Made by a program: the position numbers and the translations under genes | The notes under the pieces: generated by a model | Told to the model about the DNA's origin: nothing | What the model saw: only the letters and a program-made list of their open reading frames with translations | Database searches by the model: none | Source of the DNA: Vicinamibacterales bacterium | GTDB taxonomy: Bacteria; Acidobacteriota; Vicinamibacteria; Vicinamibacterales; UBA2999 | Assembly (NCBI GenBank): GCA_041659285.1 | Contig: JBAZYO010000001.1 | Location: 434,001-498,000, forward strand | Direction of reading: 5' to 3' | DNA: 64,000 bases | Shown: piece by piece, positions 34,623 through 43,110 of the stretch | How the letters are laid out: each line of letters starts with the position of its first letter | Numbering within the stretch: the first letter of the stretch is position 1

Positions 34623-34712
34623 GCCTAACGGACGGCGCATAAGCCGCGGCGACCGAATGTCCGCATGATGCCACAACAGCTGAACGCCGACGGCTTCATG
34701 CGCAGGTTAGGC
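34623..34712 (+). other. attC recombination site (59-base element)
   Basis: R'' GCCTAAC at 34623-34629 and R' GTTAGGC at 34706-34712 are exact inverse core sites 90 bp apart. Inside, GCGCATAAGCCGCGGCG (34635-34651) pairs with the right arm at 34685-34703. All 17 bases pair, and the right arm carries two extra unpaired bases (one after GCGCAT, one after AAGCCG when read on the bottom strand: G and T). Extrahelical bases on one strand and an imperfect palindrome between RYYYAAC and GTTRRRY are the defining traits of attC. The loop is 34652-34684. Confidence 0.82.
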
Positions 34713-34719
34713 CGCGCAA

Positions 34720-35097
34720 TCAGACCTCTGGCCACATCGGCGTGAAATAGTACACACCAACTGCACAGGCAGTGACGCTGGCGATGAGAAGCGCCGGCAC
34801 CATCCTGCTGCCCGCGATTCGTGCGAGCGCGGCTCGAAGGATGGCCGCTACGACGATTGCGGCGCTCACGTAAACCGCTTCGCCCAGGTTTGCCAACGTC
34901 TTCGGCAACGCGCCTGAGATGATCAAAGTTAGCCACACCGCGAACGGCACGAGAAAGACCGTCAGCTCCCACCAATGCCAGCGCACGAAGCGACGCGTGA
35001 ACCAGACTACGGGTGCAACTACCGGCAAAGTGATTACCGCGTGACCCAACCAAAGGATGGCCAAGACGAGAATATCGTCATAATCCAAATAATTCAC
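34720..35097 (-). CDS. Small integral membrane protein, cassette-borne, unknown function
   Basis: A 125-residue hydrophobic protein (MNYLDYDDILVLAILWLGHA) with four predicted membrane helices: ILVLAILWLGHAVITLPVVA, WWELTVFLVPFAVWLTLIIS, VYVSAAIVVAAILRAALARI and VPALLIASVTACAVGVYYF. I do not recognise the family. It lies just right of the attC core and is transcribed toward it, opposite to the usual cassette orientation. Its end is 8 bp from the R' site, so it fits as the content of a second cassette. Confidence 0.6.
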   Translation of the reverse strand: MNYLDYDDILVLAILWLGHAVITLPVVAPVVWFTRRFVRWHWWELTVFLVPFAVWLTLIISGALPKTLANLGEAVYVSAAIVVAAILRAALARIAGSRMVPALLIASVTACAVGVYYFTPMWPEV

Positions 35098-35104
35098 GAT
35101 GTCG

Positions 35105-35185
35105 GCCTAACTGTATCTATGCTGCGAGGCCGTCGGCCCATTCCGACCTTCCATAGCCGAATCTACGCAGCAAAGGACACCAGGC
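35105..35185 (+). other. Degraded attC-like site, right edge of cassette array
   Basis: A perfect R''-type GCCTAAC is at 35105-35111. TGCTGCG (35120-35126) pairs with CGCAGCA (35166-35172), and TCGGC pairs further in. The expected right core is ACCAGGC (35179-35185) rather than GTTAGGC, so the crossover triplet is lost. It is probably an inactive relic. The 307-bp stretch 35098-35404 holds this site, the CAGATT-family repeat at its right end, and otherwise nothing recognisable. Confidence 0.4.
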
Positions 35186-35373
35186 ATCAACTCTCTGGTG
35201 ACAGCGCAAGGTGCCAGCGTTGCGGATGATAGCACTCCGATGGACCGCTGCCCGCGAGGGCCTTCGCTGCCAGATCCGGGGCCGGGCCATCCCGAGCACT
35301 GCCCACCATCAATCCAACACAAAGCGTTTGTAATCGAGCGACGGTCGGCCCGATTCGATTGAGTCCGATTGGA

Positions 35374-35420
35374 TCAAATCTGCGCCAAATCTGCGGCTGT
35401 CTTCTTATCCGTGGCTGCTG
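35374..35420 (-). repeat. CAGATT-family iterated repeat supplying the aminotransferase stop
   Basis: Plus-strand units AAATCTGCGCC (35376-35386) and AAATCTGCGGC (35387-35397), followed by TGTCTTCTTATCCGTGGCTG. On the minus strand this reads CAGCCACGGATAAG, an AAGACAGCCGCAGATT unit, and GCGCAGATT. The aminotransferase TAA stop is inside GGATAAG. Confidence 0.7.
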
Positions 35421-36613
35421 ATGGCCGCGGCAAGCCGAGTGATGCCCTCGGCGATCTGTTCGTGGCTGATGCCCGAGAATGACAAGCGCGCATACTGGTG
35501 TCCGCGGCCGTCCACGAAGAACGCGCTGCCGATCACGAAGCTCACCTTCTCCTTCAGCGCCCGCTCGAACAGTTCCCGATCATCGACGCCCTCGGGCAGT
35601 TCAATCCACAGGAAGAACCCGCCGCGTGGTGAGGTCCACTTGACCCGGCCCGCCAGCGCCGACTGCAACGCCTGCTCCATCACCGCCCGCTTGGCCTGGT
35701 AGTGCGCGCGCAAGCCGGGCGCGATGCGATCGACCACGCCCCGATCCATCGCGGCGTGCACGATGCGCTGGTCGAACACGCTGCTGCAGATGTCGGCGGC
35801 CTGCTTGGCCAGTTCGACCTTCTGCGCAATCGCCCGCGGCGCCACCATCCACGCCACGCGCAGGCCGGGCACCAGCACCTTGGAGAAACTCCCGAGGTAG
35901 ACCACGCGCCCGTCAGCATCGTCGGCCTTGATCGGCCGCGTGTCGGCGGCGGTCGCGGCGTCTTCGAAGTAGATCGCGCCGTACGGATCGTCCTCGAGAA
36001 TCACCAGGTCATGGCGCCGCGCGGCGTCGAGCAGCGCGAGCCGCCGCGCCCGGCTCATGAGCAGGCCCGCCGGGTTCTGGAAGTTCGGCGTCACGTAGAT
36101 GAACTTCGGGGTCTGCCCCTTCGCCCGGATGCCGGCGATGGCGGCATCGAGCGCCGCCAGGTCGATGCCCTCGGCGTCCTGCGGCACGCCGGCGAAGCCG
36201 GCCCGCAGGTTATGAAACGCGGCGAGGGCGCCGCTGTAGGTCGGGAGCTCGACCAGGATGACGTCGCCCGGATCGATCAACACGCGCCCGACGAGGTCGA
36301 GGCCTTGCTGGGAACCGGTGGTGATGACCATGTCTTCGAAGGCGCCGGTGATGCCGCGGTCCTTCAAGGTCTTGGCGATCAGCTGTTCGATCAGCGGGCG
36401 ATAGCCGCGGGTGGCGCCGTACTGGAGCACGTTGCCGTCGCGCCGGGCCAGCAGCTCGGCGGTGATCGACTGGAGGTCGTCCCACGGGAACACGTCCGGC
36501 GAGGGGTATCCAGCGGCAAGCGAGATCAAGCCGGGCACCGCCGCGCCGAGAATGCCCGAGCGGCGGATGGCCGATTCCTGGAAGTCCTGGGCGGCTTTCG
36601 ACAACTGGATCAT
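35405..36613 (-). CDS. PLP-dependent aminotransferase, class I/II (MocR/LysN-like)
   Basis: Fold-type I aminotransferase of 402 residues, resembling 2-aminoadipate/aromatic or branched-chain aminotransferases of the YdcR/LysN group without the GntR domain. Start at ATG 36613 (MIQLSKAAQDFQESAIRRSG, AGGTGA upstream). Motifs: ISLAAGYPSPDVFPW, TTGSQQGLDLVGRVLIDPGD, the PLP-binding stretch YVTPNFQNPAG, LEDDPYGAIYF, and the Schiff-base lysine in YLGSFSKVLVPGLRVAW. The substrate is not evident. It overlaps the upstream membrane-protein gene by 4 nt (ATGA). Confidence 0.9.
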   Translation of the reverse strand: MIQLSKAAQDFQESAIRRSGILGAAVPGLISLAAGYPSPDVFPWDDLQSITAELLARRDGNVLQYGATRGYRPLIEQLIAKTLKDRGITGAFEDMVITTGSQQGLDLVGRVLIDPGDVILVELPTYSGALAAFHNLRAGFAGVPQDAEGIDLAALDAAIAGIRAKGQTPKFIYVTPNFQNPAGLLMSRARRLALLDAARRHDLVILEDDPYGAIYFEDAATAADTRPIKADDADGRVVYLGSFSKVLVPGLRVAWMVAPRAIAQKVELAKQAADICSSVFDQRIVHAAMDRGVVDRIAPGLRAHYQAKRAVMEQALQSALAGRVKWTSPRGGFFLWIELPEGVDDRELFERALKEKVSFVIGSAFFVDGRGHQYARLSFSGISHEQIAEGITRLAAAISSHG

Positions 36614-37617
36614 GCGCGTGTCACCTGCTGCAAATGGCCGGGTGGCTGCACTTCGACGCCGGAGGGCTGCAGCGTGCAATGCAGCCGGGCGTAGGTCGCC
36701 ACGCCGGTGAGACCAACGAACTGGAACACCACGCCGCGGACCAGCCACGCGAACACCTGCAGCGGCAGGGCGGCAAGGCCCACAAAGGGCACGAACGCAA
36801 TCAGGCCGAGCGCGGCCGTCGCCAGGATCGAGACGCCCGTCGCCATCAGCATGAGGGCGAGGATGGCGGCGAGCACCTGCCCGATCTCTTTCGTCCGCCG
36901 CCGCATCAGGCGCGCCACATGCGGCACGGCCTCGTGCACGGCGCAGTCTTCCGCGGCGACGACCAGCTGCAACAGCAGGTAGACGAAGTTGACGAGCGTC
37001 ACGGCGAGGATCAACGCCAGCGAGGCCAGCGCGACGGTCACCGGGCCGTCGAGCGCGCGCGTCACCGGCGGCCCGAACACCAGCGCCATGTAGCCGCCGA
37101 AGAGGAGCGCGTAGACCACGGTGAGCCCGATGCCGAGCCGCAGGTAGCGGGAAAACAGCGACCGCACGCCGCCGGTGAAGCGCTCGACGGTGGACTGGTT
37201 GGCCGGCGCCAGCGACGACAGCCGCAGCGGCGGCAGCTCGATCGGGCCGGCCGCGCGGTCGCCGGCCAGGAGCACGGTCACGCTCCCCGCCTTCACCGCA
37301 AACATCAACACCGACCCACCGGAGAGCACGAGCCCGAGCGCGACCAGGAACGCCGCGAGCGCGACCGGTTGCGCCAGCAGCACGCCCACCATGGTCGAGA
37401 GGATCTGCCCCGGCTCGAGCCTGAGCATCTCGAGGGGATCGCCGCCCACCACGAGCGCGACCAGCATGAGGCCGCCGACGATCGGTACGGCCAGCAAGGT
37501 CTTGAACAGGGTATCGGCGACAAACTGGACGAGGACGACTTGCCAGTTGGCCGCGGTGACCAGCGCACCGCGCTTGAGCGCGAACTTCAACGAACGTGGG
37601 ACGCTAGACAGATCCAC
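36610..37617 (-). CDS. Integral membrane protein of unknown function
   Basis: A 335-residue hydrophobic protein with about six to seven membrane helices, e.g. VVLVQFVADTLFKTLLAVPI, FLVALGLVLSGGSVLMFAVK, LGIGLTVVYALLFGGYMALV, TVALASLALILAVTLVNFVY, VLAAILALMLMATGVSILAT and LIAFVPFVGLAALPLQVFAW. The general look is of a DUF4013/glycerophosphoryl-diester-type inner-membrane protein, but I do not recognise it securely. It overlaps the aminotransferase start by 4 nt, suggesting a shared transcript. It is divergent from the giant kinase (8 bp apart). Confidence 0.75.
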   Translation of the reverse strand: MDLSSVPRSLKFALKRGALVTAANWQVVLVQFVADTLFKTLLAVPIVGGLMLVALVVGGDPLEMLRLEPGQILSTMVGVLLAQPVALAAFLVALGLVLSGGSVLMFAVKAGSVTVLLAGDRAAGPIELPPLRLSSLAPANQSTVERFTGGVRSLFSRYLRLGIGLTVVYALLFGGYMALVFGPPVTRALDGPVTVALASLALILAVTLVNFVYLLLQLVVAAEDCAVHEAVPHVARLMRRRTKEIGQVLAAILALMLMATGVSILATAALGLIAFVPFVGLAALPLQVFAWLVRGVVFQFVGLTGVATYARLHCTLQPSGVEVQPPGHLQQVTRA

Positions 37618-37625
37618 ATTCTACA

Positions 37626-40600
37626 ATGGCGATGCGGATGGCCTTCCCACCCTTCGTCGCCCGGAGCGCCCAGAAGCTGGCCTTGGGCGGAGCCGTGGCC
37701 GCGCTGGCAATCGGGATCGCCGCGTTCGTGGTCGAGCGTACGCAATTGGGGGCCGACCTGGCCGCGTCCCGGGCGCGGCTGCAGGCCGAGGTGTCCGGCC
37801 AGTTCGCCGCGCTGGGCAACCGCCTCGACCTGGCCGTCCGGGCGGTGTCGCTCGACGCCAACATCGTCCGGCTGGCCGAGCAAGGTGATGCCGCCGCCAC
37901 GCGCAGCCTGTTCGACCAGGCCGCCGCCGGCGCGCGCACCTCGGCCGAGCCGGTCTCGGTCACCATCTACGGCGCGCAGAATCAGCCCGTGGCGTGGGTG
38001 GGCCGATCCGAAGACGTGCCCGACGCCCGGCTGACCGGGCCGGCGTCCCTGTTCCTGGCGCAGAGCACGCAGGGCCTGCAACTGGTTCGCGTCCAGCCGG
38101 TGGTGGACGCCGCCGACCCGGCCCGCCACATTGGCGCCGTGGTCGCCGAGGCGCCGCTGTCGCGCCACGGCCGCGCGCCGATGGCCGGTGCCGGCTTCGC
38201 CATCGAGACCAGCATCGTGCCCGTCTCGTTGCGCCCGCAGTTCGAGGGCGCGTCCGACGCCGGCCCCGACTCGTTCATCATCCGTACGCCGGCCGGCACG
38301 CCGTTGGCGTCCGTGCTGCTGTCTGACGCCGACCTCGAAGGCTCTCGCCAGCTGATTCGCGATCGCCGCTTCGCGGCCGAGATCGCGCTGGCCGCCATCC
38401 TGTTGCTGCTCTTCGCCGGGCCGCTGCTCGATTGGCGGCGCGCCACGCGATCGGCGCCGGCCGCCGCCGGTCTCACGCTGGTGATTGCGCTCCTGCTCGT
38501 CGGCGCCCGCGCCGTCCTCTGGATCGCGACGCGCCGAGTGGGTCTCGCCGAACCGGCGCTGGTGCCGTCGGCGCCGTGGGCGCCGGTGTCGGCCCTGCTG
38601 ATGGCGTCACCGCTGGACTTCCTGCTCACCGGCGCGACCGCGCTGGCGCTCACCGCGCTGGCCGCCTCCACCTTCACCCTCTGGCGCCTGGCCCATCGTC
38701 CGGGTGTGGGCGTGATCGTGGTGGACAAGCCGTCGCTCGGGTGGTTCTTCCTGACGGTGCAGGCCGCCGCCGGCGCGGTGGTCGTGGCGCTGCTGATCGC
38801 GTACGGGTCGTTCCTGCGGACGGACGTGTCGCAGGTGGCGGTGGACATCCTGCGCTTCGCGATCGAGCCGCGCGACTGGGTGCGCCTGTTGGTGGTGGTG
38901 GGCCTGCTCGCGTTGAACGCGGCCGTGGTGGGCCTGGCGGTGGTGGTCCTGCGCGCGGCGGCGTCACCGTGGGTCTTTGCGACCGCACCCCGTCGCTGGC
39001 GCGTGCGCGGCGCGCTGGCGTGGTTGCTGCCGGCGGCGTTGCTCCTGTGGCCGGGCGTCGACGTCTACGCGCCGCTCGCGCCCACGTTGACGGTCGTCGC
39101 GTTTGCGGCCGCCGCGGCCTGGACGCTGCATCACTACGGGCCGTGGTTGCCGCGCGGATCGCAGGCCACGCGGCTGCTGGTGTCGCTGCTGGCCCTCGTG
39201 CTGCCGTCGGTGGTGCTGTATCCGTCGCTGGTCGATGCGGCGGCGCGGGCCCGCCGGCAGTTGGTGGAAGAGCGATACGCGCCGGAGGTGCTGAACCAGC
39301 GTCCGGACGTCCGCCTGAAGCTGGTGCAGGCGCTGGCCGAGATCGATCGGATCGAAGCACTGGATGACCTGGTGAGCGCCAGCGAGCCGCCGCCGGCCGG
39401 TCCGCCACCGACGGACGCGGCGTTCCTGGTCTGGTCGCAAACCAGCCTGGCCACGCAGCGCCTGACCTCGAGCGTGGAACTGCACAACACCGCCGGCGCC
39501 ATGGTGAGCCGGTTCGCCATGAGCCTCCCCGATCTCGTCCAGGGCCAGGTCTGGCAGGAGAAGTCGTGCGAATGGGAAATGCCCGAGGAGGTGTCGCCGT
39601 TCTTCTCGGTCGAGCGCCGGCTGCTGCATGCCGGCCGCGCGATCTGCGTCACCGGGCCAGATGGCCGTCGCCAGGTGGCCGGTTCGGTGGTCGTGCACTC
39701 GATGCTCGACTACGCCAACCTCTCCTTCATCTCGGCGCAGGATCCCTACACCGCCCTGATGCGCTCGGGACAACCGCGGCCGGAGCCGCGGCCGCGCGCC
39801 GAGGTCGATCTCTACGTCTACGGCTGGAGCCGCCGCGTCCTCTACAGCTCGGTTGAGACGGCGCCGCCGTTGACCGAAGAGGTGTTCCGGCGCGCCTACG
39901 AATCGCGCACCCCCTTCTGGACGACGATTCCTCGCGAGTCCGGTTCGCTCGACGTTTACGTGATGAGCGACCGCGCGGGCATCTACGTGCTGGGGACGGC
40001 CGAGCCGACGGCCTTCGGCCACCTGGTGACCATCGCCGAGCTGATCACGCTGGTGTTCGCGGCGTTTGTGCTGATGGCCGGCGGCGGAGTGGCGGCGAAC
40101 TTCATCCTGGCGCGCGCGCCGGCGACCGGCCGCGCGCTGCTGGCCGAGGTGCGGGCGAGCTTCTACCGCAAGCTGTTCCTCGCCTTCGTGCTGTCGGCGG
40201 TGGTCCCGGTGCTGGCGCTCGCCCTGGTGTCGCGTGCCTACATCGCGTCCCTGATATTGGCCGACATCGAGAGCGAAGCGACGCGCCTCGCCACCGTCGC
40301 CAGCCGCGTCGTCGAAGACATGGGCACGCTGCAAATCGGCCAGGCGGCGGTGGACGACAACATCATCGTGTGGCTGAGCCGCGTGATCGCGCAGGACGTG
40401 AACATCTTCGAGGGCCCCAACCTGCTGGCGTCGAGCGAGCGCAACCTGTTTTCGTCGGGCCTGCTGCCCACCCGCACGCCCGGCGAAGTGTTCCGGGCCA
40501 TCCTGCTGGATGGCCAGCCGTCGTACGTCGGGCGCGAGGTGGCCGGCGACCTCGAGTACCTGACCGCCGCCACGCCGGTGCGCCTCCAGGGCGGGCGCCA

Positions 40601-41579
40601 GGCGGTGCTCACCGTGCCGCTGACCTCGCGCCAGCAGGAAACGCAGGCGCAGATCGAAGAGCTCGATCGCCGCGTGTTGCTGGCGGCGCTGCTGTTCATC
40701 ATGGTCGGCGCCGGCATCGGCTACTACATGGCCGAACGGATCGCCGATCCGGTGAACCGGCTGATGCGCGCGACCCGCCGCATCGCGCGCGGCGACCTCG
40801 ACGCGCGGGTGCTGGCCACCTCGTCTGACGAGCTGCGGCGCCTGGTCGAAGCCTTCAACCAGATGGCCGCGGACCTGCAGCGGCAGCGGCAGGAACTCGA
40901 GCGTACCAATCGCCTCGCGGCGTGGGCCGACATGGCGCGCCAGGTGGCGCACGACATCAAGAACCCGCTGACGCCGATCCAGCTGAATGCCGAGCACCTG
41001 CGCCGGGTGCACATCGATCAAGGCCGTCCCCTCGGCGGCGTGATCGACGAATGCGTGAGCAACATCCTCGGCCAGGTGCGCCTGTTGCGGCAGATCTCAT
41101 CGGAGTTCTCGAGCTTCGCCTCGTCGCCCGAACCGCGGCCGGTCGACACCAGCCTGTTCGAGCTGGTGGCTGAGATCATCGACCCCTATCGGTCGGGACT
41201 CGCCGGCCGCGTCGTCATCGACACGCACGTGCCAACCGGCCTGCCCCTGCTCCGCGTCGACCGGATGCTGGTGGGCCGGGCGCTGACCAACGTGCTCGAG
41301 AATGCGCTGCACGCGATGCCGGGCGGCGGCACGCTGACCATCGATGCCGCGCTGGCGCCGGGAGGCATGGTGCAACTGCGCGTGACCGACACCGGCATCG
41401 GCATGGATGCCGAGGCGATGGCCAAGATCTTCGAGCCGTATTTTTCGACGAAGGCGATTGGGACCGGGCTGGGGATGACGATCGCGAAGCGGAACACCGA
41501 GGCGACCGGCGGGTCGATTCAGGTGGCGTCGGAGCGAGGCCGCGGGACCACCGTGACCATGACGCTGCCGCTGGCCTAG
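37626..41579 (+). CDS. Large NtrY-like sensor histidine kinase
   Basis: A 1317-residue membrane kinase. The N-terminal part has a first helix (LALGGAVAALAIGIAAFVVE) and an extracytoplasmic sensor of about 200 residues. Seven or more helices follow between about 240 and 540, then a second large extracytoplasmic region (about 545-800). Two helix pairs flank a third sensor segment, and a HAMP domain lies at about 1035-1090 (ERIADPVNRLMRATRRIARG). The HisKA phospho-histidine is H1109 in QVAHDIKNPLTPIQL, and HATPase motifs are N1226 (NVLENALHAM), DTGIGMD and GTGLGMTI. The NPLTPIQL H-box is NtrY-type. No response regulator adjoins it. Confidence 0.88.
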   Translation: MAMRMAFPPFVARSAQKLALGGAVAALAIGIAAFVVERTQLGADLAASRARLQAEVSGQFAALGNRLDLAVRAVSLDANIVRLAEQGDAAATRSLFDQAAAGARTSAEPVSVTIYGAQNQPVAWVGRSEDVPDARLTGPASLFLAQSTQGLQLVRVQPVVDAADPARHIGAVVAEAPLSRHGRAPMAGAGFAIETSIVPVSLRPQFEGASDAGPDSFIIRTPAGTPLASVLLSDADLEGSRQLIRDRRFAAEIALAAILLLLFAGPLLDWRRATRSAPAAAGLTLVIALLLVGARAVLWIATRRVGLAEPALVPSAPWAPVSALLMASPLDFLLTGATALALTALAASTFTLWRLAHRPGVGVIVVDKPSLGWFFLTVQAAAGAVVVALLIAYGSFLRTDVSQVAVDILRFAIEPRDWVRLLVVVGLLALNAAVVGLAVVVLRAAASPWVFATAPRRWRVRGALAWLLPAALLLWPGVDVYAPLAPTLTVVAFAAAAAWTLHHYGPWLPRGSQATRLLVSLLALVLPSVVLYPSLVDAAARARRQLVEERYAPEVLNQRPDVRLKLVQALAEIDRIEALDDLVSASEPPPAGPPPTDAAFLVWSQTSLATQRLTSSVELHNTAGAMVSRFAMSLPDLVQGQVWQEKSCEWEMPEEVSPFFSVERRLLHAGRAICVTGPDGRRQVAGSVVVHSMLDYANLSFISAQDPYTALMRSGQPRPEPRPRAEVDLYVYGWSRRVLYSSVETAPPLTEEVFRRAYESRTPFWTTIPRESGSLDVYVMSDRAGIYVLGTAEPTAFGHLVTIAELITLVFAAFVLMAGGGVAANFILARAPATGRALLAEVRASFYRKLFLAFVLSAVVPVLALALVSRAYIASLILADIESEATRLATVASRVVEDMGTLQIGQAAVDDNIIVWLSRVIAQDVNIFEGPNLLASSERNLFSSGLLPTRTPGEVFRAILLDGQPSYVGREVAGDLEYLTAATPVRLQGGRQAVLTVPLTSRQQETQAQIEELDRRVLLAALLFIMVGAGIGYYMAERIADPVNRLMRATRRIARGDLDARVLATSSDELRRLVEAFNQMAADLQRQRQELERTNRLAAWADMARQVAHDIKNPLTPIQLNAEHLRRVHIDQGRPLGGVIDECVSNILGQVRLLRQISSEFSSFASSPEPRPVDTSLFELVAEIIDPYRSGLAGRVVIDTHVPTGLPLLRVDRMLVGRALTNVLENALHAMPGGGTLTIDAALAPGGMVQLRVTDTGIGMDAEAMAKIFEPYFSTKAIGTGLGMTIAKRNTEATGGSIQVASERGRGTTVTMTLPLA

Positions 41580-42388
41580 CTGGCGTCTTCGTGGCGGGCC
41601 GCATCCGGCGAGCCCTGTTCGGTGGCCGGCTCGCTCCGCCTCTTCCCCATCAGCGTCCCGACGAATCCCGAAATGAAATAGGAATACGCCAGCACGATCA
41701 GCACTTCGTGCGGATAGGTGACCAGCAGCGCGATGCCCGCGGCCACCAGCAGCAGCAAACGGTAACCGCCGCGCATGCCGAGGTCGAAGGTCTTGAAGCT
41801 CTGGAAGCGGATGGAACTCACCATCAGGATCGCCGGCACCAGCAGCATCACCAGGCCGAGCCAGGCTTGGGGCTTCGCGGCCAGGGCCTCCGGAAAATAG
41901 AAGACGGTGGCCGCTACCAGCCCGGCCGCGGCCGGGCTGGGCAGGCCGATGAAGTAGCGCTTGTCGGTGTTGGTCTGGATGTTGAACCGCGCCAGCCGCA
42001 GCGCCGCCGCGGTCAGGTAGACGAAGCCGACCGCCCACCCCATGCGGCCGAGCGGCTGCAGCCCCCACTGAAACGCGAGCACCGCCGGCGCCATGCCGAA
42101 CGAGATGAGGTCGGCCAGCGAATCGAGCTGCACGCCGAACTCGCTGGTGGTGCCAGTCATGCGGGCAATGCGGCCGTCGAGCATGTCGAGCACGACCGCC
42201 ACGCCGATGAACGGCGCCGCGGTGATGAACTCGCCGCGCATGGCATGGACGACGCAGGCCCAGCCGCAAAACAGGTTGGCCAGCGTGAACAGGCTCGGCA
42301 GCAACGACACACCGCGCCGGATGCCACGGCGGTCGTGGCTGCGGTTGAAGGCGTGCAGACGTAGGGGCGAACCGTGCCGCGATTCCAC
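41576..42388 (-). CDS. pssA: CDP-diacylglycerol--serine O-phosphatidyltransferase
   Basis: Inner-membrane CDP-alcohol phosphatidyltransferase making phosphatidylserine. Start placed at GTG 42388, immediately after the psd stop, with GGAG 7 nt upstream; the product is 270 residues. The catalytic signature DGRIARMTGTTSEFGVQLD supplies the DG-AR-G-D-D pattern, and about six to seven membrane helices follow. Coupled with psd, this gives phosphatidylethanolamine synthesis. The TAG stop shares a CTAG with the converging kinase gene. Confidence 0.93.
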   Translation of the reverse strand: MESRHGSPLRLHAFNRSHDRRGIRRGVSLLPSLFTLANLFCGWACVVHAMRGEFITAAPFIGVAVVLDMLDGRIARMTGTTSEFGVQLDSLADLISFGMAPAVLAFQWGLQPLGRMGWAVGFVYLTAAALRLARFNIQTNTDKRYFIGLPSPAAAGLVAATVFYFPEALAAKPQAWLGLVMLLVPAILMVSSIRFQSFKTFDLGMRGGYRLLLLVAAGIALLVTYPHEVLIVLAYSYFISGFVGTLMGKRRSEPATEQGSPDAARHEDAS

Positions 42389-42389
42389 T

Positions 42390-43019
42390 TTACGACTCCA
42401 GCGTTGCGAGCGTTGTCTCACCGGCGACGACCTTGTCGCCAACCTTCACGCGAACCTTCGCGGAAAGCGGCAGAAACAAATCCATGCGCGATCCGAACTT
42501 CATGACCCCAAACCGCTGTCCCCGTTCGACGCGGTCGCCGACCTGCAGCCGGCACACAATCCGGCGCGCCAGCACGCCGACGATCTGGCGGGCGACAATC
42601 GGGCCGCCCGGGCGGTCGAACCAGACTTCGGTCCACTCGTTGAGCTGCCCCGCCTCCTTGCGGTAGGCGGGCAGGAACTGGCCCGGATGATACTCCACGC
42701 GGGTCACGGTGCCGTCAACCGGCGTGCGGTTCACATGCACGTCGAGGGGCGACAGGAACATGCTGATGGTCTGCCACTCCCCGGGCGGTGCGCCCGGACC
42801 GGCCGGGTCGCCGGCGACCATGATGCGGGCGTCGGCGGGCGACACCACGAGGTTGGCGCCAACCGGCGTCGCGCGGTCGGGATCGCGAAAGAAGAAGACG
42901 AAGAACGCGGCGAGGACGAGGAACGGAATTGACCACGCGCGCCCAAACCAAAGTCCGGCGCCAAGCGCCAGCACCACGGCCGCGCCAATAAAGGGCAGGC
43001 CGGCCCGATCGATAAACAT
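42390..43019 (-). CDS. psd: Phosphatidylserine decarboxylase
   Basis: Makes phosphatidylethanolamine from phosphatidylserine. The 209-residue protein is of the short archaeal/Bacteroidetes-like Psd type. An N-terminal membrane anchor (IGAAVVLALGAGLWFG, IPFLVLAAFFVFFFRDPDR) leads to the conserved SPADARI and MFLSPLDVHVNR motifs. The self-cleavage site GS in KFGSRMDLFLP generates the pyruvoyl group. An AAAGG ribosome site is at 43020-43024, just after a long leader hairpin (43037-43103). pssA begins 1 nt past its stop. Confidence 0.94.
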   Translation of the reverse strand: MFIDRAGLPFIGAAVVLALGAGLWFGRAWSIPFLVLAAFFVFFFRDPDRATPVGANLVVSPADARIMVAGDPAGPGAPPGEWQTISMFLSPLDVHVNRTPVDGTVTRVEYHPGQFLPAYRKEAGQLNEWTEVWFDRPGGPIVARQIVGVLARRIVCRLQVGDRVERGQRFGVMKFGSRMDLFLPLSAKVRVKVGDKVVAGETTLATLES

Positions 43020-43036
43020 CCCTTTGATAATAAGAC

Positions 43037-43103
43037 GCCGGGCGTGGTTTCCCGGAAAATATCGAGCACCTCGGTCAGGTGCTCTCGGGAAACGACGCCC
43101 GGC
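43037..43103 (-). promoter_or_regulatory. Two-tier hairpin in the psd leader
   Basis: Outer stem: GCCGGGCGTGGTTTCCCG (43037-43054) pairs with 43086-43103, 17 of 18 positions. Inner stem: GAGCACCT (43064-43071) and AGGTGCTC (43077-43084), perfect, with a 5-nt loop. It fills the gap between the DUF465 stop and psd. On the minus strand it is followed by TCTTATTATC and then the psd ribosome site, so it could act as an attenuator or RNA-stability element; a dispersed repeat is the other reading. Confidence 0.6.
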
Positions 43104-43110
43104 GGGGCCC

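Larger units (their letters stand above)
34048..34706 (+). mobile_element. Putative integron gene cassette carrying a toxin-antitoxin pair
   Basis: The interval runs from the G^TTAGGC crossover at 34047/34048 to the same crossover at 34706/34707 in the downstream attC. The layout is canonical: about 32 bp of leader, plus-strand ORFs, and an attC at the 3' end. The cassette is 659 bp. No integrase gene is seen in the window, so the array would be of the CALIN type (attC cluster lacking an integrase). Confidence 0.65.

Noticed and set aside
43037..43103. Simple Rho-independent terminator
   Set aside because: The following bases are only a broken T-rich run and the psd ribosome site follows at once, so termination alone does not explain it.
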